From DASVWZ01 sp036392935 (lineage in GTDB: Bacteria > Acidobacteriota > Terriglobia > Terriglobales > Acidobacteriaceae): a DNA stretch of 40,995 nt. The position numbers and the translations under genes are program-made. The notes under the pieces were generated by a model. That model made no database searches, was not told the DNA's origin, and worked only from the letters and a program-made list of their open reading frames with translations. The stretch spans positions 1-40,995 of the forward strand of contig DASVWZ010000026.1 of NCBI GenBank assembly GCA_036392935.1, read 5' to 3'. Below, piece by piece: positions 33,217 through 40,995 of this stretch; the first letter of the stretch is position 1; every line of letters starts with the position of its first letter.

Positions 33217-33714
33217 ATGCCCGCCGATCGCAAAACCGTCGATCTCTCCCAATATCCCGATCTCATCGTCATCTACCTCGGCATGCGCGTAAACGCCCTC
33301 GCCGGCATCAAGACCGTGCTCGGCTTCGGCCCCAAGATCACCAAATCCGTCGAAGCCAAACCCGACGGCCTCCTTTGGCATGAAGTCTTTCTGTTCTCTC
33401 TTTTCCCTCCGCACCTCGGCATCCGCCAGTACTGGCGCGACTTCGATTCGCTCGAAACCTGGGCCCGCTCCGATCCTCACCGCATCTGGTGGCAAAACTT
33501 CGTCCGCAACACCGGTGGCACCGGATTCTGGCACGAAACCTACTTCCGCCGTGGCGGCATCGAAGCCGTCTACGACGACATGTTCTCCGCCACCGGCATG
33601 ATGAAGTTCGCTCCCGTCATCCCCGCCCACGGAGCCATGTTCAGCGCCCGCCAGCGCGCCCACCTCGACGGCCAACCCGCCATCGACTCCCCCACCCCCG
33701 AAAAACCAGCCTAG
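33217..33714 (+). CDS. DUF4188-type protein
   Basis: A 165-residue soluble protein similar to the DUF4188 family (distantly related to heme-containing phenylacetaldoxime dehydratase-like and dimeric alpha/beta-barrel proteins). Seen: DLIVIYLGMRVNALAGI, LFPPHLGIRQYWRDFDSLE, WARSDPHRIWWQNF and GTGFWHETYF, which includes conserved aromatic and histidine residues. ATG 33217 was chosen because AAGGA is 8 bases upstream; ATG 33208 is also possible. Function not established. Confidence 0.82.
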   Translation: MPADRKTVDLSQYPDLIVIYLGMRVNALAGIKTVLGFGPKITKSVEAKPDGLLWHEVFLFSLFPPHLGIRQYWRDFDSLETWARSDPHRIWWQNFVRNTGGTGFWHETYFRRGGIEAVYDDMFSATGMMKFAPVIPAHGAMFSARQRAHLDGQPAIDSPTPEKPA

Positions 33715-33900
33715 AGGTCAAAGGTTTTGACCGACGCCCGACAACCGACGACCAATGGCCCTGCCATCTCTGTGTCCCTCTGTCTTCTGTGTGGTTAAAG
33801 GTCTTACTCCCGGCCAACGACCAACGACAATGACCAAAAAGGTTTTACTGACGACTGACGACTGACGACTGATGACTGATGACTGACGACTGACGACTTT
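33715..33900. repeat. intergenic repeat block upstream of acnA
   Basis: Three families follow one another: GACCGACGCCCGACAACCGACG (split), a CTCTGTGTCCCTCTGTCTTCTGTG type, and AAGGTTTTACTGACGACTGACGACTGA in many copies (33838-33898). No coding capacity. The last 85 bases before acnA include a GAAAGG ribosome-binding site. Confidence 0.75.
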
Positions 33901-33986
33901 CCCTCCAAATAGGCATAAAATAATCCTTCGCGCACTTCGCGGATCACCATGCCGTCCCGCCACATCTTTATACGAAAGGCATTTTT

Positions 33987-36752
<2,766 letters not shown>

Positions 36753-36755
36753 GCC

Positions 36756-37165
36756 CGCTGTTCTTTGCGTCCTTGGCGCACCCTTCGCGTCCTTTGCGGT
36801 TCAAGACTTTCCACAAGCGGCCAGAACCAAACCGTCCCTTCGACCCAGCCCGACCACGAACCCGCTCTTGCTGATGACAGATGACCGACGACTGCTGACT
36901 GCCGACCCGACCCTCTATGCTCTCCGTGGCTCACGCTTTTCTTTGCGCCTTTGCGTGTCCTTCGCGTCCTTTGCGGTCCAAGATTTTCCAACTTCTGCCT
37001 TTGGACCTTCTCTGTGCTTCTCTGTGCTCTCTGTGGTTCACGCCCTTCTTTGCGCCTTTGCGTGTCCTTCGCGTCCTTTGCGGTCCAAGATTTCCCAACT
37101 TCTGCCTTCTCACCTCTAACTTCTGCCTTGGCCCTCACTTCTGCCTTCTCACTTCGTACTTCTGC
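36756..37165. repeat. 400-bp mosaic of four repeat families
   Basis: The gap downstream of acnA holds no gene. It contains TTTGCG-type repeats (CTTTGCGTCCTTGGCGC, then CCTTCGCGTCCTTTGCGG) in three copies near 36765, 36940 and 37050. It also has the TTCGACCCAGCCCG leader with GATGACAGATGACC at 36840-36905, CTCTGTGCTTCTCTGTGC types near 36905 and 37005, and ACTTCTGCCTTCTCAC types at 37095-37165. The order of families is the same in the copies. Confidence 0.8.
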
Positions 37166-37225
37166 CTTTTTCTTGTCAAGCCCCCAAAAACGCCAAATTT
37201 CCCCTAACTCATTCATTCCATTCCA

Positions 37226-37233
37226 AATATAAT
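37226..37233. repeat. target-site duplication, left copy
   Basis: AATATAAT immediately outside the left terminal repeat; identical to 40170-40177. Eight bases is the usual duplication size for IS1595-family elements. Confidence 0.85.
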
Positions 37234-37258
37234 CGGAATTATCACCTTCACAAAGCAG
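37234..37258 (+). repeat. left terminal inverted repeat
   Basis: 25 bp beginning CGGAATTATCACC and ending AAAGCAG; exact inverse of 40145-40169. Confidence 0.92.
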
Positions 37259-37461
37259 CCTCTTTTTGGAAGCACTGGGGTTGCGCAAAAAATGCAAACC
37301 CTCCTACCTACCGCAAGGGTATGATTTTCAAGGCCTTTGGAATCAGTGTTTCTTAAGGTTACCAAAGTGCATCATAACGGAGTGACGACTGATACGTCTT
37401 TCGTGTTGACAGTGGGGTTATAATGCCAAAGAAATCCAATCCCCCCAAAAGGAAGCTAATT

Positions 37462-37737
37462 ATGCCTCAGTCCACTGCGGGCGTAGACCTTAAGGCGGCA
37501 GTAGAACGGGCGTTGGAAGATGAACGTTACGACTGGCGGACGATCAAGGGGCTTGCTAGGTCTACAGGTGCACGCGAAGATGAAATAGTGTCTGTACTCA
37601 ACTCCTTGTCGGATCAGCTTGTCAGAACGCAGGACGCTGACGGGCGGAGTTTGTTTACCACTCGTGAGCACTATCAAAAGACCCACGGTTTGGGAGACAA
37701 GCTCCTTTCTGCGCTAGCAGATAGGATAGTCGCATAA
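37462..37737 (+). CDS. winged-helix-like passenger protein
   Basis: A 91-residue protein with a probable winged helix-turn-helix: AVERALEDERYDWRTIKGLA, then STGAREDEIVSVLNSLSDQL and a wing-like LVRTQDADGRSLFTTREHYQ. I chose ATG 37462, preceded by AAGGAAG, over ATG 37423, which overlaps a TATAAT box (37418-37423) that could be its own -10. Function unknown. The next gene, a membrane protein, starts 33 bases later on the same strand, so they probably work together. The roughly 200 bases between the left terminal repeat and this gene contain no other feature. Confidence 0.75.
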   Translation: MPQSTAGVDLKAAVERALEDERYDWRTIKGLARSTGAREDEIVSVLNSLSDQLVRTQDADGRSLFTTREHYQKTHGLGDKLLSALADRIVA

Positions 37738-37769
37738 GCCCCGAGCTTCTAAGAACTCTTGAGATATTC

Positions 37770-38060
37770 GTGATTGGTTGTTTGGGAGGTCTAGGCGTGA
37801 ACATCTACCGCCTTTACGAGGCATCTCATCAACCTAAAGAAACGCGTCCCCCTTACGATACTGTCTATATGGTGCAGTTGATCGGTCTTTCTTTGTTAGG
37901 CGGAGCCGTTGCTCTGATAAATGATTTGACGAAACCTATCAGCCCCCTAACCGCCTTTAATGTGGGCCTATCCCTCCCCGCGCTGCTAAAAGCTGGCGCA
38001 GACTCGCGAGTGAAATCAACCCGAAAGCGCAAGAGCGATAGCAGCGCACGGATCAATTAA
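37770..38060 (+). CDS. small passenger membrane protein
   Basis: A 96-residue protein with two or three hydrophobic segments: VIGCLGGLGVNIYRLYE (residues 1-16), YMVQLIGLSLLGGAVALI (33-50) and a weaker one near 57-74. The tail is strongly basic (SRVKSTRKRKSD). Start at GTG 37770, the only standard start codon in the open frame after the stop at 37722; its ribosome-binding site is weak. Not recognised. It pairs with the preceding winged-helix gene inside the element. Confidence 0.65.
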   Translation: MIGCLGGLGVNIYRLYEASHQPKETRPPYDTVYMVQLIGLSLLGGAVALINDLTKPISPLTAFNVGLSLPALLKAGADSRVKSTRKRKSDSSARIN

Positions 38061-38112
38061 TTTCGACGCTTTGAGAATTGTAATGACGATTGCCAATGGT
38101 ATAGGCCAGACT

Positions 38113-39090
38113 CTATGCCGAAAGCCTTCTTGGTTCCCGTAGTGTCAGCCGCTTTCCTTCGATAGCCTTCAACATACGGAACGTGCGGTCTGAATCGCTC
38201 ATCTTGCGGTTGTTATACCGGAAGTCAAATTCGTTCAGATATTGCTGCATGTAGCCGCGTCCCCAATGGTGGTAGACGCCGAACACGCCGCGCTTGACCA
38301 AACCGAAGAACCCCTCAACTGTGTTGGTCGTGACGTGCCGCCCGTCCGGTGTTCGGTACGAATATTGCTTGTCTTTGTGCGTCACAACATCGTGATCGGG
38401 GAATTCGTCATGGATGAAGTGGTAGACCGTTGCTTCGTCCGTTTGAATGTTCGTTCCAACTTCGACATGCTCACGCAAGATTGGTTTGATGTTATTCAGC
38501 GTCACGCGCTCAACATGAAACGAGCGAACCTGTGCGCCATTCTCGCTTCGCTCCATTAGGGAAACCACAGGCCGTTTCTTGCTTTCAACCCCAGGTATCC
38601 CGGCCCTGCCACGCTCGCGCGGGCCAATCCAAACCTCATCGATTTCCACGATACCGCGCAGTTTGTCAAACATACCGTGCTGAGTCATGGCGAACCGTAG
38701 CCGATGCATCATGAACCAAACCGTTTTGTAGGGCATCCCGGTCATGCGGTGAATCTGATGGGCGCTCATGCCCTTCTTGCTGGCGCAAAGCAGGTATGCG
38801 GCCAGCAGCCAACGGTGTAAGGGAATGTGCGAATCTTCGAACACCGTGCCCACTGTAACCGTGAATTGCTCACGGCATCCCCGGCATTGCCAGAGTCCCT
38901 TGCGGGCGGGCTTTTTGGAAGTGGGGCGAGGCTTTATTGCGGTTGCGTTATCCAATTCGCCGCAGTGGGGGCAGATCGGGCCTTCGGGCCAGCGCACGGA
39001 TTCAAGCAGTTTACGAGCGTTATCTTCGTTCCCAATTTTCTCTATGAGTGGTAGGAGTGTGAGAGTGGTACCATTAATCGAAGTCGGCAT
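38113..39090 (-). CDS. IS1595-family transposase
   Basis: A 325-residue transposase. An N-terminal zinc ribbon (CPHCG near 39, then WQCRGCREQF) is followed by a helix-turn-helix (MSAHQIHRMTGMPYKTVWFM) and the ISXO2-like catalytic domain: EIDEVWIGP (first Asp), TDEATVYHF (second Asp), and NTVEGFFGLVKRGVFGVYHH with the Asn and Lys of the DDN-K pattern, ending YLNEFDFRYNNR. GGAGG lies upstream of ATG 39090. No frameshift or stop, so it appears functional and belongs to the flanking 25-bp terminal repeats. Confidence 0.95.
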   Translation of the reverse strand: MPTSINGTTLTLLPLIEKIGNEDNARKLLESVRWPEGPICPHCGELDNATAIKPRPTSKKPARKGLWQCRGCREQFTVTVGTVFEDSHIPLHRWLLAAYLLCASKKGMSAHQIHRMTGMPYKTVWFMMHRLRFAMTQHGMFDKLRGIVEIDEVWIGPRERGRAGIPGVESKKRPVVSLMERSENGAQVRSFHVERVTLNNIKPILREHVEVGTNIQTDEATVYHFIHDEFPDHDVVTHKDKQYSYRTPDGRHVTTNTVEGFFGLVKRGVFGVYHHWGRGYMQQYLNEFDFRYNNRKMSDSDRTFRMLKAIEGKRLTLREPRRLSA

Positions 39091-39233
39091 TGCGGGTAGC
39101 CTCCGCTTGTCGATCAGCCCCGCCTACGGTTCCAGCCGGAAGCGGGGCGCTGTTGAAGCTGTTGAGGTTGAGGGTTTAACAACTGACAGCATCTACATCA
39201 TGGTGGTGGCGGCATCGTCACCTCCGTTGTGCG

Positions 39234-39264
39234 ACGGCCCAACGTCGGAACCACGTTGGGCCGT
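39234..39264. other. perfect 12-bp stem hairpin downstream of HARE-like gene
   Basis: ACGGCCCAACGT (39234-39245) and ACGTTGGGCCGT (39253-39264) around a 7-base loop, 13 bases past the stop of the minus-strand gene at 39278. No T-run follows, so it is a weak terminator candidate or an RNA-processing/protection element. Confidence 0.7.
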
Positions 39265-39277
39265 TCGTATTTGACAC

Positions 39278-39724
39278 CTAATTCTTGCGGTCATAAAACT
39301 CCTTCAGACCGATGTGATCTTTGCTAGGCCACACAAACTCCTTCTTGGGGTTGCGGGCGAGGGATACATACAGCGTTTTGGCCGGGGCAGCACCACCCAA
39401 TTTCGCCCCACCTTTTCGCAGTGCATCCACCAGTTCAGAAAAAGGAATCGCGTAGCCGATCTTTCGGAGATATGCCTTCGCCGCGTCGCTCTGGCTCATG
39501 CCGTAGAACTCATCAGGACGCAGGGAAACAGCCGTTCGAATCCCTCTGCCTATATCAACCACAACACTGTCCGCGTCCCCTCCAGCCTCCACGGAAGGCG
39601 CTTCGCCAAGGTCTTGTTCCAGTTGGAGAATCATTAGCTCTACGCGCTTCACATCATCCTGTAGCTTTTGGCGCTGTTGTCGGTAATGTTCCAGCGTCTG
39701 CCGTAAGTGATCTGTGTCCGCCAT
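39278..39724 (-). CDS. coiled-coil plus HARE-HTH-like passenger protein
   Basis: A 148-residue protein with an N-terminal coiled coil (LEHYRQQRQKLQDDVKRVEL, residues 10-42), an acidic linker, and a C-terminal winged-helix domain (about 78-145: SQSDAAKAYLRKIGYAIPFSE, split, then LYVSLARNPKKEFVWPSKDH) that resembles HARE-HTH domains. Those are linked to restriction, chromatin and DNA-modification contexts. Strong GGGAGGT ribosome-binding site before ATG 39724. It lies between the transposase and the RNA region; a role in DNA target or RNA handling is only speculation. Confidence 0.75.
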   Translation of the reverse strand: MADTDHLRQTLEHYRQQRQKLQDDVKRVELMILQLEQDLGEAPSVEAGGDADSVVVDIGRGIRTAVSLRPDEFYGMSQSDAAKAYLRKIGYAIPFSELVDALRKGGAKLGGAAPAKTLYVSLARNPKKEFVWPSKDHIGLKEFYDRKN

Positions 39725-39810
39725 ATCTACCTCCCTTCTTCCCTATATCGGAGTACGTATAAAATAATCGCGCGTAAACACTAACAACGCAAGCACTATA
39801 TTATGCTTAT

Positions 39811-39839
39811 TTGTCAGACACTTACAGAATCCCTATTGT
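39811..39839 (+). promoter_or_regulatory. possible sigma-70 promoter for the RNA region
   Basis: TTGTCA (39811-39816), 17-base spacer, TATTGT (39834-39839), plus strand, directed into the hairpins and the tRNA-like fold. Weak match (five and four of six). Confidence 0.4.
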
Positions 39840-39854
39840 TTCGCTAGTGTTTAA

Positions 39855-39985
39855 ATGCACCTGATGTGGTGCATGGTTATGGCTGGATAAAGAAACGCGT
39901 CACGCATCAACCTTCTTGACTGTAGGTGGGCCATCGAGTAGCATCCAAGTGTGAGCCGTCCGAAGCTGATGACTCCGGACGGCTC
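39855..39985 (+). ncRNA. hairpin-rich leader of the tRNA-like RNA
   Basis: No coding potential between the HARE-like gene and the tRNA-like fold. Two perfect hairpins occur: ATGCACC/GGTGCAT (39855-39874, 6-base loop) and GAGCCGTCCG/CGGACGGCTC (39953-39962 with 39976-39985, 13-base loop). The second ends 6 bases before the tRNA-like acceptor. Together they suggest one structured RNA of roughly 215 bases. The RNA family is not recognised. Confidence 0.5.
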
Positions 39986-39991
39986 GATGCG

Positions 39992-40069
39992 GTGGTCGTA
40001 GCTCATGTCCGTAGAGCGGCGGTTTGGTAAACCGCATGACCGGGAAAACGTGACCCGGCGACCACCCCA
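39992..40069 (+). ncRNA. tRNA-Thr(GGT)-like RNA with abnormal D- and T-loops
   Basis: A 78-base cloverleaf. Acceptor GTGGTCG/CGACCAC (7 perfect pairs), TA at positions 8-9, D-stem GCTC/GAGC, anticodon stem GCGGT/ACCGC with loop TTGGTAA (anticodon GGT, flanked as in normal tRNA-Thr), T-stem CCGGG/CCCGG, discriminator C and an encoded CCA at 40067-40069. Abnormal: the D-loop (ATGTCCGTA) lacks the GG pair, and the T-loop is 9 bases (AAAACGTGA) without TTC. The usual D/T-loop contact is therefore missing. It may be a degenerate passenger tRNA, a tRNA mimic or a specialised RNA; a standard tRNA search may miss or downgrade it. Confidence 0.6.
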
Positions 40070-40144
40070 CTCGAATCCTACCACTTTTATCCCTCAAAAA
40101 CTATTGACCCATTCGCAGGCCGGGGCACATTATTGGTTGAGGGT

Positions 40145-40169
40145 CTGCTTTGTGAAGGTGATAATTCCG
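40145..40169 (-). repeat. right terminal inverted repeat
   Basis: 25 bp from CTGCTTTG to ATTCCG; exact inverse of 37234-37258. It lies 75 bases beyond the tRNA-like fold. Confidence 0.92.
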
Positions 40170-40177
40170 AATATAAT
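40170..40177. repeat. target-site duplication, right copy
   Basis: AATATAAT, identical to 37226-37233, directly outside the right terminal repeat. Confidence 0.85.
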
Positions 40178-40319
40178 TCTCCCAATCGTGTCATGTTTAC
40201 CCCCTCAAACTTGATATCCTATACTTAGGAGTAGAAAATTCCCGCCGGGCCGCCCGTTCGGCCCCTGTTAGCCCCAGAAACGCTCCAGATTGGCTCCGCT
40301 GCCCGCTTTGTAAACGAAG

Positions 40320-40750
40320 AACGGCCACCAGCCAACGTGGTTTTGCGAACGACGAACGACGACCGACGAACGACCTAAGTCCTTTGTTCGGAAGATTTTA
40401 CCTCTAACCCCTTAAAATTCATAGATCTAGCGGGAGCGCTCCCCGCAACCCGCTGATTCTAAAAGATCGAGCCAGGGGGGAGGGGGGAGGGGGGGGCCCC
40501 GTTTGTCGGCCTGCCCGCAAGCCGCCGACGAACGACGAACGACAAGGTTTCACTGACGGCCGACGACCGACAACTGACGAACGCCGAACGACGAACGACC
40601 AACGACCAACGACGAACGACGAGGTTTTACTGACGGCTGATGGCTGACGGCTGCAAGCCGCCGAATAACAAGGTTTTTACTGGCGGCCGAAGACGACCGC
40701 CGAATGACAAGGTTTTACTGACGGCTGACGGCTGATGGCTGACGGCTAAT
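40320..40750. repeat. dense GAACGAC / AAGGTTTTACTGACGGC repeats
   Basis: From 40178 to 40800 no gene is seen. Runs of CGACGAACGACGAACGACC occur at 40345-40375 and 40525-40625. Four copies of a compound unit, AACGACAAGGTTTTACTGAC followed by GGCTGACGGCTG variants, start near 40536, 40612, 40662 and 40700. A related unit lies before acnA at 33838. The stretch 40178-40320 is unique non-coding sequence. Confidence 0.8.
40475..40496 (+). other. G-rich tract, quadruplex candidate
   Basis: Runs of 6, 6 and 8 Gs separated by single As, followed by CCCC. The three runs could supply four G-triplets and form a G-quadruplex. Homopolymers of this kind are also prone to read errors. Confidence 0.5.
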
Positions 40751-40800
40751 TCCAAGATCGCAACAACGCAAACGTACCAACAAACTTTAAGGAGAAAACT

Positions 40801-40995
40801 ATGCAAGCACAACCAGCACCACGACGCTGCGCCAAGCGCAGAACCAACGGCATCCCCTGCGGTTCACCCGCACTCCGGGACAAACCTTACTGCTACTTCC
40901 ACGACCGCAACCGCGAGCAGCACATCGACGTCGTCAACGGCACGCCCATCGAGCAGGCCGTCTGGGCCGAACTGCCCGTCCTCGAAGACGCCGAA
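40801..40995 (+). CDS. Cys/His-motif hypothetical protein, C-terminus off window
   Basis: The first 65 residues of a gene cut by the right edge. Residues 9-34 (RCAKRRTNGIPCGSPALRDK, then PYCYFH) place C10, C20, C31 and H34 as a likely zinc site. Similar short Cys/His modules (KRTNGQPC...YCYFH) occur at the N-terminus of hypothetical proteins in soil bacteria and phages. An excellent AAGGAG ribosome-binding site 6 bases before ATG 40801 and clean coding bias make it real. Function unknown. Confidence 0.75.
   Translation, partial: MQAQPAPRRCAKRRTNGIPCGSPALRDKPYCYFHDRNREQHIDVVNGTPIEQAVWAELPVLEDAE

Larger units (their letters stand above)
37234..40169. mobile_element. IS1595-family element with passenger genes (2,936 bp)
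   Basis: Bounded by perfect 25-bp terminal inverted repeats (37234-37258 and 40145-40169, outer end CGGAATTATC) and an 8-bp direct duplication AATATAAT. Content: a winged-helix-like gene and a membrane-protein gene (plus strand), the transposase and a HARE-HTH-like gene (minus strand), and a plus-strand structured RNA region with a tRNA-like fold close to the right end. IS1595-family members are known to carry passenger genes at times. Undamaged ends and an intact transposase suggest recent insertion into repeat-rich non-coding DNA. Confidence 0.9.

Noticed and set aside
37404..37423. TTGACA and TATAAT before the winged-helix gene as one promoter
   Set aside because: Spacing is only 8 bases, too short for a sigma-70 pair; the TATAAT alone may still serve as a -10.
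40070..40090. CTCGAATCCTACCAC after the tRNA-like fold as its true T-arm and acceptor end
   Set aside because: It gives no T-stem and only six of seven acceptor pairs; the fold ending in CCA at 40069 pairs better.

Overview
This 41 kb window is a high-GC bacterial chromosome segment. It most likely comes from an acidobacterium of the Koribacter/Terriglobia type. That is an inference from the GloVer-repeat protein, the gene mix and the intergenic low-complexity repeats; no rRNA is present to prove it. Most of the window is ordinary housekeeping DNA with short accessory stretches and one well-preserved transposable element.

Region 1 (1-7355, minus strand) is a co-oriented run read valS > nadC > birA > coaX > conserved hypothetical > an RlmD/TrmA-family RNA methyltransferase cut by the left edge. 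It holds three cofactor genes (NAD, biotin, CoA). valS carries an in-frame block of palindromic repeats. Region 2 (7400-10536) has a repeat-rich gap, a DedA-family membrane protein, a Cu/Zn superoxide dismutase and a secreted GloVer-repeat protein. Region 3 (10792-16185, mainly plus) has aroC, def, fmt, rsmB, a zinc-ribbon protein and a YheT-like hydrolase. Region 4 (16182-21459, minus) has an MCE/MlaD protein, a membrane-fused spermidine-synthase-like protein, a secreted beta-propeller protein and a cold-shock gene with leader and terminator.

Region 5 (22024-29414) has an ICMT-like methyltransferase, efp (asparagine at the loop tip), acyP, apt, a toxin-antitoxin pair whose PIN toxin is frameshifted, DinB, purE, purD, an intact-looking higBA pair with a double palindromic operator, and an LLM-class oxidoreductase. 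Region 6 (29463-32163) is a metal-homeostasis unit: an MntR-like regulator, a divergent Nramp-family transporter and a one-helix small protein. The regulator and transporter promoters share one operator type placed over the -35 element. Region 7 (32183-36752) has a secreted protein of unknown function, a DUF4188 protein and aconitase acnA.

Region 8 (37234-40169) is the most interesting part. It is a complete 2,936-bp IS1595-family element with 25-bp perfect terminal inverted repeats and an 8-bp target duplication (AATATAAT). Besides the transposase it carries a winged-helix-like protein, a small membrane protein, a HARE-HTH-like coiled-coil protein and, near its right end, a structured RNA region that includes a tRNA-Thr(GGT)-like cloverleaf with abnormal D- and T-loops and an encoded CCA. 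The right end (40178-40995) is repeat-dense and finishes in a partial Cys/His-motif gene. Intergenic gaps throughout hold several families of degenerate, short-period repeats.
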